A stretch of DNA of 64,000 bases from Microbacterium nanhaiense (GCF_014646015.1 NZ_BMMQ01000009.1:62001-126000); one strand, 5' to 3'; numbered from the stretch's first letter, positions 1 through 8,022 are shown. The notes: generated by a model from the letters alone, not told the origin. Translations and numbers: made by a program.

Positions 1-68
1 TGATCCTGCCACTCGGTGTGGGCGTAGATCGTCTTGAGGTAGTCGTCGGCTGCGGGGCTGGAGGGCAT
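1..68 (-). CDS. DtxR/MntR-family metal-dependent regulator, N-terminal fragment
   Basis: Only the first 22 codons lie in the window; the gene runs off its left edge. The peptide begins MPSSPAADDYLKTIYAHTEW, and the D-Y-L-K-x-I-Y pattern is the start of the winged-helix domain of DtxR/IdeR/MntR repressors, which sense Mn or Fe. A TAG stop lies in frame just upstream of the ATG, so no longer N-terminus is possible. That TAG is also the stop of the SDR gene, so the two genes are 9 bp apart and probably cotranscribed. A GGAGG lies unusually close to the ATG. The family call rests on 22 residues only. Confidence 0.7.
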   Translation of the reverse strand, partial: MPSSPAADDYLKTIYAHTEWQD

Positions 69-77
69 GCCTCCAAA

Positions 78-1064
78 CTACCTGCGGCCCCGCGCCGCCT
101 TCGCGAACGGCCAGGTCTCCCCGGAGAGCTGCTCGCAGCGCGCCCAGATCTCGGCCCGCAATTCCGGATCCAGGGACGTCGCGGACGGGCGCTGCCGCTC
201 GGTGCCGCGCCCGAAGAGGCGCGGGCCCCAGTATTCGCCGCCGCCGATCTCGGGATCCACGAGGGCGCGGACGATCGCGTCGGCGCCGCGCTCCTTACTC
301 GTCGCGATGGGTGCCTGCAGGCCGTCGCGGATCCGCTTCCAGCGGCTGGGCTCGTTCACGCCCGTGATCGTCTCGGTGCGGCCGCCGATCGCGTACCCGG
401 GGTGCGCGACGACGCTCGCCACGGGCACCTCGGCGTCGCGGAGGCGGGCGTCGGCCTCGAAGCCGAGCGCCTGCACGGCGACCTTCGACTGCACGTAGGC
501 CTTCCACCCCGAGTACGACTCCTCCAGCTGCACATCCGTCGGACGGTATGCCCCGAGGCGCGTCGAGATGCTGCCGAGCCACACCATGCGGGGGGTGCGG
601 CGCGCGCTCGCGGAGCGGGCGAGGGAGACGAGCAGCTCGGCGCCCAGCACGAAGTGTCCGAGGGCGTTCGTGGAGAACACGAGCTCGCGCCCGTCGCGGG
701 TCAGGGTGCGCTCCCGCGGCGTGTGCACGATGCCGGCGTTGAAGATCACGCCGTCGAGGCGGCGGCGGTCGAAGAGCCCGCCGCGCAGGCTGGCGGCGGC
801 CGAGCGCACGGATCCGGGGTTCGCGACGTCGAGGATCAGCGTCTCGACGCTCGCGCCCGGCACGCGCGCTTCGAGCGCGTCGTGCGCGGCCGCGAGCCGG
901 TTCGGGTGCCGGCCGCTCATGATGACGTGCGCGCCGGCGCGCGCGAGCTTCTCGGAGGCGAAGTAGCCGAGCCCCGCGTTGGAGCCCGTCACGAGATAGG
1001 TCCGCCCGTCCTGGGGCGGCACCTCGAAGTCGTCACCCGAGTGTGTGCGCACGATGCCGAGCAT
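78..1064 (-). CDS. Short-chain dehydrogenase/reductase (protochlorophyllide-reductase-like SDR)
   Basis: A 328-residue classical-type SDR with an N-terminal Rossmann fold. The nucleotide motif TGSNAGLG is at residues 26-33, NAG at 109-111, and the catalytic pair Y190/K194 sits in YVQSK. It is about 70 residues longer than a minimal SDR, typical of the retinol-dehydrogenase/WW-oxidoreductase-like group that acts on hydrophobic alcohols or ketones. The substrate cannot be told. I chose the ATG at 1064 because the Rossmann strand begins about 20 residues later. It is divergent from the HAD phosphatase and lies directly upstream of the DtxR-type gene in the same direction. Confidence 0.85.
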   Translation of the reverse strand: MLGIVRTHSGDDFEVPPQDGRTYLVTGSNAGLGYFASEKLARAGAHVIMSGRHPNRLAAAHDALEARVPGASVETLILDVANPGSVRSAAASLRGGLFDRRRLDGVIFNAGIVHTPRERTLTRDGRELVFSTNALGHFVLGAELLVSLARSASARRTPRMVWLGSISTRLGAYRPTDVQLEESYSGWKAYVQSKVAVQALGFEADARLRDAEVPVASVVAHPGYAIGGRTETITGVNEPSRWKRIRDGLQAPIATSKERGADAIVRALVDPEIGGGEYWGPRLFGRGTERQRPSATSLDPELRAEIWARCEQLSGETWPFAKAARGRR

Positions 1065-1133
1065 ATTCCAGTGCCCGGCTTCCCGGGCGCGGCGCGCGGG
1101 AAAGAGGGCCTCGCAGATATTCCCCGATCGGCA

Positions 1134-1139
1134 TACGCT
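1134..1139 (+). promoter_or_regulatory. -10 box TACGCT of a leaderless promoter
   Basis: TACGCT is followed by 6 nt and then the ATG at 1146. This TANNNT-N6/7-start arrangement recurs at many genes here and implies a transcript beginning at the start codon. It decides the HAD start against the longer open frame. Confidence 0.6.
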
Positions 1140-1145
1140 GTGATC

Positions 1146-1922
1146 ATGCAGAATCGCGGCGACATCGAGTGCTGGCTGACCGATATGGACGGCGTTCTCG
1201 TTCACGAGAATCGTGCCATCCCCGGCGCCCCTGAGCTGCTGGCGCAGTGGGCGAAGAACGATACCCCGTTCCTCGTGCTCACGAACAATTCGATCTTCAC
1301 GCCCCGCGACCTGTCGGCGCGGCTGAGCGCGAGCGGCATCGAGGTGCCCGAGGAACGCATCTGGACCTCGGCGCTCGCAACGGCGGCGTTCCTGAGGAGC
1401 CAGTCGCCCGGCGGCACCGCCTACGTGGTCGGCGAGGCGGGAATTCTGACCGCGATGCACGAGGCCGGCTTCATCATGACCGAGACGGATCCGGAATACG
1501 TCGTCATCGGCGAGACCCGCAACTACTCCTTCGAGGCGATCACGAAGGCCATCCGCCTGATCAACGGCGGCGCCCGGTTCATCTCGACGAACCCCGATGC
1601 GACGGGCCCCTCCGCCGAGGGTCCGCTCCCCGCCACCGGCGCCATCAACGCCCTCATCACCAAGGCGACGGGCAAGGAGCCCTACGTCGTCGGCAAGCCG
1701 AACCCGATGATGTTCCGCTCGGCCCTCAACCGCATCGGCGCGCACAGCGAGAACACCGGCATGATCGGCGACCGCATGGACACCGACATCGTCGCGGGCA
1801 TCGAAGCGGGCCTGCACACCGTTCTCGTCATGACCGGCATCAGCGACCAGCGCGAGATCGACCGCTACCCGTTCCGTCCGAGCGAGATCCTCGGATCCGT
1901 CGCGGAGCTGCTGGAGTCATGA
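1146..1922 (+). CDS. HAD-IIA family phosphatase (NagD-like)
   Basis: A 258-residue haloacid-dehalogenase phosphohydrolase of the NagD/p-nitrophenylphosphatase group. Motif I is DMDGV at residues 13-17 (nucleophile D13, acid D15), motif II is the TNN of LVLTNN, the conserved KPNPMMF follows, and motif IV is GDRMDTD near 208-214. The family hydrolyses small phosphates such as sugar phosphates or nucleotides; the substrate is open. The open frame extends more than 1 kb upstream but only as a shadow of the opposite strand. The leaderless -10 box and the position of motif I fix the start. It overlaps the next small gene by ATGA, so the two are translationally coupled. Confidence 0.9.
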   Translation: MQNRGDIECWLTDMDGVLVHENRAIPGAPELLAQWAKNDTPFLVLTNNSIFTPRDLSARLSASGIEVPEERIWTSALATAAFLRSQSPGGTAYVVGEAGILTAMHEAGFIMTETDPEYVVIGETRNYSFEAITKAIRLINGGARFISTNPDATGPSAEGPLPATGAINALITKATGKEPYVVGKPNPMMFRSALNRIGAHSENTGMIGDRMDTDIVAGIEAGLHTVLVMTGISDQREIDRYPFRPSEILGSVAELLES

Positions 1923-2047
1923 TGGAGATCTTCGGCATCGTCATCGCGCTCGCCTGCGTGAGCGCGATCGTCATGGGCATCCGCGCCGTGATGCACCTGA
2001 ACAAGTCGGGGCGCGACGACGACGACGAGTTCGGCCCGCGCCGCTGA
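1919..2047 (+). CDS. Small single-pass membrane protein
   Basis: A 42-residue protein that starts inside the stop codon of the HAD gene (ATGATGA; a start one codon later is equally possible). Residues 3-27 form one hydrophobic helix (IFGIVIALACVSAIVMGIRA), followed by a short charged tail with four consecutive Asp. The function is unknown. The gene is probably real because of the coupled start, the clean membrane segment and a terminator hairpin overlapping its 3' end. Confidence 0.6.
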   Translation: MMEIFGIVIALACVSAIVMGIRAVMHLNKSGRDDDDEFGPRR

Positions 2048-2058
2048 CGCGGGCCGAA
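2030..2058. terminator. Bidirectional terminator hairpin
   Basis: A perfect 11-bp inverted repeat (TTCGGCCCGCG / CGCGGGCCGAA) with a 7-nt loop between the convergent small membrane gene and the ROK kinase. No U-tract is visible, as is usual in actinobacteria. The left arm lies inside the small gene. Confidence 0.7.
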
Positions 2059-2063
2059 CCGGC

Positions 2064-2981
2064 CTACGGCCTCAGCGCCAGCGCCGCGGCCCCGATGAGG
2101 GGGCCGTCGGCACCGAGGCCGCTGCGCACCACGCGCGTTGCCCGCGCGTAGGGGAGCTCGGCCCACTTCGCGAGGGACGCGGCCACGAGCTCGACGTAGT
2201 CGTCGGCGACGAAGCTGAAACCGCCCGAGATCGCGATGACCTCGAGGTCGAGCAGGGTCGACGCGTCGGCGAGCGCGCGTCCCACCGCTTCGGCGGAACG
2301 CTCGATGGCGGCGCGCGCGACGCGATCTCCGCGCCGCGCGTCGTCCGAGAGTTGTTCGCCCGTGGTGCCCTGCCAGCCGTTCAGCTGCGCCCAGCGCACA
2401 CTCGACGGGCCGGAGGCGACCTCTTCGAGGGTGAGCTCGCCGCCCTGCTCGGCCGCATGCGTCTGGCCGAGGTGCCCGGCGTTGCCGGTGCGCCCGCCGA
2501 TCGGGCGCCCGCCGATGACGATTCCGCCGCCGACGCCCGTCGACACGACGATCGACAGCGACGCGGTCGTACCGCGCGCGGCGCCCAGCCACGATTCGGC
2601 CATGGCGAGCGCGCCGCCGTCGTGGCGCATGGTGACGTCGACGTCGCTCGCGCCCAGGTCGACGATGACCGCGTCGCGCACGGCCTCGACGAGGCCGAAG
2701 CCGAACGCGTTCGGCATGTTGACGGGGTGGATCGTGCCGTCGGCCAGGCTCACCGGGCCCGCGGATCCGATGCCGGCGCCCGCGAAGTCCGCGCCCTGCG
2801 GCAGGTGGTCGAGGGCGTGGGCGACGACGGTCGACACGGCCCGCGCGAGGCCGTCTGCCGTGATGTCGCGCCCCGTGGGCACGCGGTTGCGGCTGGCGGC
2901 GAGGACCTCGCCCGCCTCGGAGACGAGCCCGGCCTCGATCTTCGTGCCACCCAGGTCGATGGCGAGCGCGTAGCGGGTCAT
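2064..2981 (-). CDS. ROK-family sugar kinase (glucokinase-like)
   Basis: A 305-residue ROK kinase that probably phosphorylates glucose, fructose or N-acetylated sugars with ATP. The N-terminal phosphate loop AIDLGGTKIEAG is at residues 6-17, the catalytic-base region is DGGALAMAE, and the second ATP site is STGVGGGIVIGG. Oddly, the CxCGxxGCxE zinc loop of most ROK proteins is absent: the segment reads GHLGQTHAAEQGGELTLEE with no cysteine. The ATG at 2981 lies 2 bp after the pyrE stop, so the two genes form an operon. Confidence 0.87.
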   Translation of the reverse strand: MTRYALAIDLGGTKIEAGLVSEAGEVLAASRNRVPTGRDITADGLARAVSTVVAHALDHLPQGADFAGAGIGSAGPVSLADGTIHPVNMPNAFGFGLVEAVRDAVIVDLGASDVDVTMRHDGGALAMAESWLGAARGTTASLSIVVSTGVGGGIVIGGRPIGGRTGNAGHLGQTHAAEQGGELTLEEVASGPSSVRWAQLNGWQGTTGEQLSDDARRGDRVARAAIERSAEAVGRALADASTLLDLEVIAISGGFSFVADDYVELVAASLAKWAELPYARATRVVRSGLGADGPLIGAAALALRP

Positions 2982-2983
2982 CG

Positions 2984-3562
2984 TCACTGCGGGTCGAGAC
3001 CGAGGTCGCCGAGATCGATGGCGGCGCGCCACTCGAGGCCCTCGGCCTCGATCGCGGCCTGCGCGCCCGTCAGGCGGTCGACGATCACGGCGACGGCGAC
3101 GACCTCGGCACCGGCCTTGCGCAGCGCCTCGACGGCCTTGAGCGCCGACTGTCCGGTCGTCGAGGTGTCTTCGAGCACGACGACGCGCTTGCCCTCGACC
3201 TCCGCGCCCTCGATCTGGCGGCCGCGGCCGTGATCCTTGGGCTCCTTGCGAACCACGAAGGCGTCGAGGGGCTTCTCGGACGACGCGGTCGCGTGCATGA
3301 CGGCGTTGGCGATGGGATCCGCGCCGAGCGTCAGGCCGCCGACGGCGACGACGCCGTCGATATCGGCGATGAGGTCGGCCATGATGCGGCCGATCGCGGG
3401 CGCGGCTCGGTGGTCGAGCGTGAGCTTGCGCATGTCGACGTAGTACGTGGCCTTCTTGCCGCTCGAGAGCGTGAAGTCACCGTGGAACACCGCCTCATCT
3501 TTGATGAGCGCGATGAGGTTCTGGCGGTCGTTTTCGAGCGCGGGCGTGGATGCGATGGCCAT
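2984..3562 (-). CDS. pyrE: Orotate phosphoribosyltransferase
   Basis: A 192-residue enzyme that makes orotidine 5'-phosphate from orotate and PRPP in de novo pyrimidine synthesis. The PRPP-binding motif VVVLEDTSTTGQSA lies near residues 122-135, and the flexible loop RKEPKDHGRGR near 105 carries catalytic Lys and His residues. The length is typical. The start is the ATG at 3562, 7 nt from a -10 box. It is divergent from the 89-residue hypothetical protein and followed directly by the ROK kinase. PyrE stands apart from other pyr genes here. Confidence 0.93.
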   Translation of the reverse strand: MAIASTPALENDRQNLIALIKDEAVFHGDFTLSSGKKATYYVDMRKLTLDHRAAPAIGRIMADLIADIDGVVAVGGLTLGADPIANAVMHATASSEKPLDAFVVRKEPKDHGRGRQIEGAEVEGKRVVVLEDTSTTGQSALKAVEALRKAGAEVVAVAVIVDRLTGAQAAIEAEGLEWRAAIDLGDLGLDPQ

Positions 3563-3569
3563 GCGACCC

Positions 3570-3575
3570 AGTCTA
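3570..3575 (-). promoter_or_regulatory. -10 box TAGACT of the pyrE leaderless promoter
   Basis: On the minus strand TAGACT is followed by 7 nt and then the pyrE ATG. It is back-to-back with the promoter of the gene at 3602. Confidence 0.6.
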
Positions 3576-3589
3576 TTCTTTTCGCCCCG

Positions 3590-3595
3590 TAGGCT
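3590..3595 (+). promoter_or_regulatory. -10 box TAGGCT of a leaderless promoter
   Basis: TAGGCT, then 6 nt, then the ATG at 3602. The same hexamer is used for the next gene (3869). Confidence 0.55.
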
Positions 3596-3601
3596 TGGGG
3601 C

Positions 3602-3871
3602 ATGGCAAAGAAGGCACGTCAGCCGCTCGAGGAGTGGCTCGCATCGCACCCGTTGAAGAAGCCGGGTATGTTCGCGGGTGAGGGGTACTCGCGCCGCGCC
3701 GTCGACGAGGTCACCGACAAGATCGTCGACCGCCTGCGGGCGGACCGGCAGTACATGGACCTCATCAAGAAGCTCGATTTCCCCCGTGCGCCGCGCGCCG
3801 AGGCCTACGACATCGCCGCCGTGGACGACCTCTTCGACAACCTGAAGTGGGGCTCCGACCCCCGCCACTAG
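3602..3871 (+). CDS. Conserved-looking hypothetical protein, 89 aa
   Basis: I do not recognise this family. It is a small soluble protein, basic at the N-terminus (MAKKARQPLEEWLASHP) with charged amphipathic helices and no membrane segment or cysteines. The start is fixed by the -10 box 6 nt upstream. Its TAG stop doubles as the first half of the -10 box of the downstream exonuclease gene, so the pair are adjacent but may be transcribed independently. Codon use matches its neighbours, so it is probably real. Confidence 0.7.
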   Translation: MAKKARQPLEEWLASHPLKKPGMFAGEGYSRRAVDEVTDKIVDRLRADRQYMDLIKKLDFPRAPRAEAYDIAAVDDLFDNLKWGSDPRH

Positions 3872-3874
3872 GCT
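3869..3874 (+). promoter_or_regulatory. -10 box TAGGCT of the xth leaderless promoter
   Basis: TAGGCT overlaps the stop codon of the preceding gene and is followed by 7 nt and the ATG at 3882. It favours that ATG over the in-frame TTG at 3876. Confidence 0.55.
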
Positions 3875-3881
3875 TTTGGGC

Positions 3882-4724
3882 ATGCGCATCGCGACCTGGA
3901 ATGTGAACTCCGTCCGTGCCCGTGTCGAGCGGATCGTGGCCTTCGCCGAGCGAGAGGGCATCGATGTCCTGCTGATGCAGGAGATCAAGTGCAAGCCCGA
4001 GCAGTTCCCGTTCCAGCCCTTCGAGGACGCCGGCTACACCGTCGAGGCGCACGGCCTGAATCAGTGGAACGGCGTCGCGATCGCCAGCCGCCTCCCGATG
4101 GAGGACGTGCAGCTGTCGTTCCCCGGGATGCCGGGCTTCAAGAAGGGCTACGACGGCGACGACGCGCCGCTCGAGGCCCGCGCGATCTCGGCCCTCATCG
4201 AGGGCACGCGGCTGTGGAGCCTCTACGTTCCGAACGGTCGCGGGCTCGATGACCCGCACTACGCCTACAAGCTGCGCTTCTTCGCGGCCCTGGAGGAGTA
4301 CGTGCGCGGCGAGCTCGCGAAGGATCCGTCGCTGCCGCTCGCTCTCACGGGCGACTTCAACGTCGCGCCCTTCGACGCCGACAACGGCGACCCGTCGATC
4401 ATCGAGGGCGTGACGACGCACGTCTCCCCGGCCGAGCGGGCCGCCTTCTTCGCGCTCGGCGACGCCGGCCTCACCGATGTCGTGCGCCCCCTGGTACCGG
4501 AGGGCTTCACCTTCTGGGACTACAAGCAGCTGCGCTTCCCCCGGAACGAGGGCCTGCGCATCGACTTCATCCTCGGCTCGCCCGCCTTCGCCGAGGCCGT
4601 CGAGGGCGCCTCGATCCAGCGCGACGAGCGCAAGGGCGAGGGCCCGAGCGACCACGTCCCGGTCGTCGTCGACCTGAACCTCGATGAGAATGACGACGAC
4701 GACCTGCCGATGATCTTCGGCTGA
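3882..4724 (+). CDS. xth: Exodeoxyribonuclease III / AP endonuclease
   Basis: A 280-residue endonuclease/exonuclease/phosphatase-fold enzyme of base-excision repair that cleaves abasic sites and trims 3' ends. It shows WNVNS at 6-10, the metal-binding Glu in LMQEIKCK, YVPNG, LTGDFNVAP (Asp and Asn), RIDFILGS and the terminal SDHVPVVVD with catalytic Asp and His. Length and motif order match ExoIII. The acidic C-terminal run (DENDDDDLP) is a lineage extra. The ATG at 3882 is preferred because of the leaderless promoter. Confidence 0.93.
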   Translation: MRIATWNVNSVRARVERIVAFAEREGIDVLLMQEIKCKPEQFPFQPFEDAGYTVEAHGLNQWNGVAIASRLPMEDVQLSFPGMPGFKKGYDGDDAPLEARAISALIEGTRLWSLYVPNGRGLDDPHYAYKLRFFAALEEYVRGELAKDPSLPLALTGDFNVAPFDADNGDPSIIEGVTTHVSPAERAAFFALGDAGLTDVVRPLVPEGFTFWDYKQLRFPRNEGLRIDFILGSPAFAEAVEGASIQRDERKGEGPSDHVPVVVDLNLDENDDDDLPMIFG

Positions 4725-4848
4725 GCCCGGAGAGGTTCCCCGGCTATAACGCGCCGCCCCGGCGTCCGCAACCCCTGAGGCCGACACGGTGAGGTCGGCG
4801 GAGGATGTGGACGAGCCGCCGACGGCGCGGCTCGGAAGGAAGGAACCC

Positions 4849-5331
4849 ATGACCGACACGACTCCGACGCAGCGCGTCGCCGAATTGATCTCGGATCACC
4901 GGATCGCCATGCTGACCACGCGCAACGAGGAGGGGCGCCTCGCCGCGCACCCGCTCACCGTGCAGGAATCGGAATTCGACGGGGATCTGTGGTTCCTCGT
5001 CTCGAAGAGCTCGACGTTCGCCTCCGACCTCCGCCACGACGCGCACGCGGGCATCTCGCTCTCGTCCGGAAGCTCGTGGGTGTCGCTATCGGGCGAGGCA
5101 CAGCTGGTGGAGGATCCCGCGAAGGTGCACGAGCTGTGGAGCTCGATGGACGAGGCGTGGTTCCCGCAGGGCGTCGACGACCCGGATCTCGGCCTGCTGA
5201 AGTTCACGGCCGAGTCCGCGGAGTATTGGGACTCCCCCGGCGGCAAGATCGCCGCCGCCTTCAGCCTCGTCAAGGCGAAGCTCACCGGGGAGCGGTACCA
5301 GGGCGAGAACGAGACGGTCGAGCTGCCGTAG
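4849..5331 (+). CDS. General stress protein 26-like flavin-binding protein (PNPOx-like split barrel)
   Basis: A 160-residue protein of the pyridoxamine-phosphate-oxidase-like fold, close to the general stress protein 26 group, which binds FMN/FAD. Visible are the N-terminal helix with IAMLTTRNEEGRLAAHPLT, the strand DLWFLVSKSS, the acidic YWDSPGG segment and the C-terminal KAKLTGERY typical of this group. The ATG at 4849 follows a GGAAGGA purine-rich ribosome site. The physiological reaction is unknown; stress or redox roles are inferred from relatives. It stands alone between xth and the NarL-type regulator. Confidence 0.82.
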   Translation: MTDTTPTQRVAELISDHRIAMLTTRNEEGRLAAHPLTVQESEFDGDLWFLVSKSSTFASDLRHDAHAGISLSSGSSWVSLSGEAQLVEDPAKVHELWSSMDEAWFPQGVDDPDLGLLKFTAESAEYWDSPGGKIAAAFSLVKAKLTGERYQGENETVELP

Positions 5332-5346
5332 CGTTCCGCCCGGCCC

Positions 5347-5985
5347 CTACACGACCCCGTTCCGGTACGCCCACACCACGGCGGCGACGCGGTCGCGGGA
5401 CCCGGTTTTCATCAGGATATTGGAGACGTGGGTCTTCACGGTCGCCTCGCCGATGTACAGCTCGCTCGCGATCTCGGCGTTGCTCATCGCCCGGGCGAGG
5501 AGGCGGAGGATCTCGGTCTCGCGCTCGGTGAAGCCCGCGGGCTCTGCGGGATCCGCGGAGACGGCGGCGCCGTGCCGCTCGATCACGCGCCGGGTCACCG
5601 CGGGCGCGAGCAGCGCGTCGCCCGCGGCGGCGACGCGCGCCGCGTTCACGAGTTCCTCGGGCCCGGCGTTCTTGAGCAGGAAACCGCTGGCCCCGGCGTC
5701 GAGCGCGGCGAAGAGGTAGTCGTCGCGGTCGAAGGTCGTCACGATGACGACGCTCGCGCGCCCGCCCGCGGCGACGATCCGCCGGGTAGCCTCGATGCCG
5801 TCCATGTCCGGCATCTGCACGTCCATGAACACGACGTCCGGATCCAGCGCCGCCGCGCGGGCGACGCCCTCGAGGCCCGTGGCCGCCTCGCCGGCGATCT
5901 GCACGCCCGAGGCCTCGAGGATCATCCGGAACCCCGCCCTCATGGTCGCGTGGTCGTCGACGAGTAGAACGGTGGGCTGATTCAT
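5347..5985 (-). CDS. NarL/LuxR-type response regulator
   Basis: A 212-residue two-component regulator. The receiver domain (about 5-120) has the acidic pair DDH at 10-12, the phosphoacceptor Asp in VVFMDVQMP and the conserved Lys in LLKNAGPEE. The LuxR HTH (about 145-208) reads FTEREtEILRLLA...NAEIA...ATVKTHVSNI. The ATG at 5985 follows GGAGGAT; the open frame upstream is not needed. It lies 64 bp downstream of its cognate kinase. That gap holds an ATGACACATGT word also found at the second NarL-type system in this window. It probably controls itself or the ABC-2 exporter nearby (inference). Confidence 0.9.
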   Translation of the reverse strand: MNQPTVLLVDDHATMRAGFRMILEASGVQIAGEAATGLEGVARAAALDPDVVFMDVQMPDMDGIEATRRIVAAGGRASVVIVTTFDRDDYLFAALDAGASGFLLKNAGPEELVNAARVAAAGDALLAPAVTRRVIERHGAAVSADPAEPAGFTERETEILRLLARAMSNAEIASELYIGEATVKTHVSNILMKTGSRDRVAAVVWAYRNGVV

Positions 5986-6004
5986 GAACCTATCCTCCGT
6001 TGAA

Positions 6005-6015
6005 ATGACACATGT
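6005..6015. promoter_or_regulatory. ATGACACATGT element between kinase and regulator
   Basis: An A/T-rich 11-mer, close to the half-sites ATGACA-N2-TGTCAT, in the 64-bp gap upstream of the response regulator. A further TGTCAT overlaps the kinase stop codon at 6048-6053. The identical 11-mer lies at the promoter of the DesK-like kinase (25024). A regulator-binding site is inferred. Confidence 0.4.
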
Positions 6016-6049
6016 GAGGGGTGTGGACGCCCGCAACCCCGGAAAGGTG

Positions 6050-7336
6050 TCATATGAATGGTGGGGTGAGGGGGACCTTGACGCGCACGAGGTAGCCGCC
6101 GGAGTCGCGCGGGCCCGCCTCCAGGTGGGCGCCCATCGCCGTGGCGCGCTCGCGCATGCCGAGGGTGCCGAGGCCCGTGCGCGAGGCGAGGACGATGCGG
6201 CCCGTATTCGTCACCTCGAGCTCGACGAAGTCGGATCCGTAGCGCAGCCGCACATCGGCCGTCACGTCGGGCCCCGCATGGCGGCGCGCGTTCGTCAGCG
6301 CCTCCTGCGCGATGCGGTACAGGTTGACCTGGGCGAAGGCGGGAACGGGCCGCGGCTCGCCCACGATGCGGAGGCTCGTGGGGGTGCCGGCCGCCTGCGA
6401 GGAGCGCACCAGCGGATCCAGCGCCTCGAGCCCGATAGTCGACGGCGCGTCGTCGTCATCATCGGAGGAGCGCAGCGTGTCGAGGAGGTGCCGCAGCTCG
6501 CCGATGACCTGCCGCGACGATTCCTCGACCGCCGCGAGCGCGCCCTTGGCGGCCTCCGGATTCGCGTCGAGCACGGTGCGCGCGGCCCCCGCCTGCACGC
6601 CCATTGCCGAGACGTGGTGGGCGACGACGTCGTGCAGCTCGCGGGCGATGCGCACGCGATCGAGGGCCACCGCCTGAGCGGCGGCGATCTCCTGCTGCTC
6701 CTCGAGCTCCTGGGTGCGCTCCCGCAGGGCACGGCGGCCGAGGGCCGCCTCGTAGGCGCGGTCGCCCATGACATAGGCTCCCGCGAAGAACACGAGGTTC
6801 ACGAGCCACTGGATCATCATGTACGCCACGAGCGGCGACATCGCACCCACGGCGTCGGGCATTCCCTCCGGTGGCGGCTCGGTCGCCGAGCGGAAGGTCG
6901 CGACCAGCAGCCAGATGAACATGGCGGCGATGATGCCGAAGCGCACGAGCTGCGCCCGGCGCCGGTCGTCGACCCACGCGCCGACGGTGTACATCGAGAG
7001 GAACAGCGCGATCTGGCCGACGTAGGCCTCCGTCGCGCCGGCCTCCATGCCGACGATGTAGACGAGGTTGACGACGATCGCGACGAGGATCGGGTGGCGA
7101 CGCCGCACCACGAACGGCAGCGAGAGCGCCGCGGCGTAGAGCAGGCCCCAGCGGAGGTCGAGGCCAGCGGATCCGAACATCTGGGCGAAGTAGCCGAGGA
7201 TCAGGCTGATCACCGAGCCGACGAAGAGCGCCAGGCCCACCCAGACGTCGCTGCGCGCCTCCGCCGCGGTCAGCGGATCCCGGGTGAAGGTCGCGGCGGC
7301 CGCGGCCGCCGCCGGCCGCTCGAGCGTCGTGGTCAT
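6050..7336 (-). CDS. NarL-system sensor histidine kinase (HisKA_3 type)
   Basis: A 428-residue membrane kinase. About five hydrophobic segments occupy residues 30-190 with only short extracytoplasmic loops, suggesting membrane-embedded sensing. A coiled segment (RERTQELEEQQEIAAAQ) precedes the dimerisation box RVRIARELHDVVAHHVSAMG, whose first His is the phosphoacceptor. The C-terminal HATPase has an N-box (IAQEALTNARRHA) and a G-box (GTLGMRERA). The ATG at 7336 is set by a leaderless -10 box, TAGCGT. The partner is the regulator at 5347. The signal is unknown. Confidence 0.9.
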   Translation of the reverse strand: MTTTLERPAAAAAAATFTRDPLTAAEARSDVWVGLALFVGSVISLILGYFAQMFGSAGLDLRWGLLYAAALSLPFVVRRRHPILVAIVVNLVYIVGMEAGATEAYVGQIALFLSMYTVGAWVDDRRRAQLVRFGIIAAMFIWLLVATFRSATEPPPEGMPDAVGAMSPLVAYMMIQWLVNLVFFAGAYVMGDRAYEAALGRRALRERTQELEEQQEIAAAQAVALDRVRIARELHDVVAHHVSAMGVQAGAARTVLDANPEAAKGALAAVEESSRQVIGELRHLLDTLRSSDDDDDAPSTIGLEALDPLVRSSQAAGTPTSLRIVGEPRPVPAFAQVNLYRIAQEALTNARRHAGPDVTADVRLRYGSDFVELEVTNTGRIVLASRTGLGTLGMRERATAMGAHLEAGPRDSGGYLVRVKVPLTPPFI

Positions 7337-7343
7337 GCGATCT

Positions 7344-7349
7344 ACGCTA
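7344..7349 (-). promoter_or_regulatory. -10 box TAGCGT of the kinase-regulator operon
   Basis: On the minus strand TAGCGT is followed by 7 nt and then the ATG at 7336, implying a leaderless transcript for the two-component operon. Confidence 0.6.
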
Positions 7350-7409
7350 TGCGGATCCGGCGACGCTCGCTTCCCCCGCGCGGCGGATCCGGTGCCCCGC
7401 GCACAGCAG

Positions 7410-7454
7410 AGCGCCCCACGGATCCCGGGGGAGAAAGTGGATCCGTGGGGCGCT
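7410..7454 (-). terminator. Strong hairpin terminator after the FMN reductase
   Basis: A perfect 16-bp inverted repeat (AGCGCCCCACGGATCC at 7410-7425 and its complement at 7439-7454) with a 13-nt loop, 13 bp past the reductase stop. Both arms end in GGATCC. Confidence 0.8.
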
Positions 7455-7467
7455 GGTCTGATGAGGC

Positions 7468-8022
7468 TTAGGCGTGGGCCTTCTGCATGCGGGCGACGTG
7501 ACCGAGGAAGGCGTCGGTGTAGCCCTGGAGGAACGCCTTGGTGCCCTCGTTCGTGATCTCGCCGTTCTCGATGAGGCCCGGCGTGACCTGGATGAAGCCC
7601 TCGGGCTGGCCCATGACGATCGCGTTGACGTGGCTCAGCACGGCCTTGAGGTGCTGCTGGGCGGCCGCGGTGGCGATGCCGCCGGGCGAGGCGCCGATGA
7701 CCGCGACGGGGGTGCCGCCGAAGGAGAAGTCGCCGTAGGGGCGGCTCGCCCACTCGATCGCGTTCTTGAGGACGCCGGGGATCGAGCGGTTGTACTCGGG
7801 GGTGAAGATGATGATGCCGTCGGCCGACTCGATCTGGTCCTTGTAGTCGCGCGCGACCTGCGGGAAGTCTGCCTCGAGGTCGGTCGAGAAGAAGGGCAGC
7901 TGCTTGATCGGGATCTCGAAGACCTCGACGTCGGCCGGGAAGAGCTTCGCGAGGGCTTCAGCGAGCTGGCGGTTGATCGAGGTCGATCCGATGGATCCGA
8001 CGATGTAGCCGATCTTCGTCAC
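7468..8022 (-). CDS. NAD(P)H-dependent FMN reductase
   Basis: A 184-residue flavodoxin-fold reductase that passes electrons from NAD(P)H to FMN or directly to quinones or azo compounds. The phosphate-binding loop GSIGSTSINRQLAEAL is at residues 9-24, and the family signature TPEYNRSIPGVLKNAIEW lies near 75-92. The GTG start at 8022 follows AAGGAGA. It is transcribed alone with a strong terminator. Electron acceptor and role cannot be told. Confidence 0.88.
   Translation of the reverse strand: MTKIGYIVGSIGSTSINRQLAEALAKLFPADVEVFEIPIKQLPFFSTDLEADFPQVARDYKDQIESADGIIIFTPEYNRSIPGVLKNAIEWASRPYGDFSFGGTPVAVIGASPGGIATAAAQQHLKAVLSHVNAIVMGQPEGFIQVTPGLIENGEITNEGTKAFLQGYTDAFLGHVARMQKAHA

Noticed and set aside
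7410..7454. The hairpin as an attenuator of the kinase-regulator operon
   Set aside because: It lies upstream of that operon's -10 box and directly behind the reductase stop, so termination of the reductase transcript is the simpler reading.
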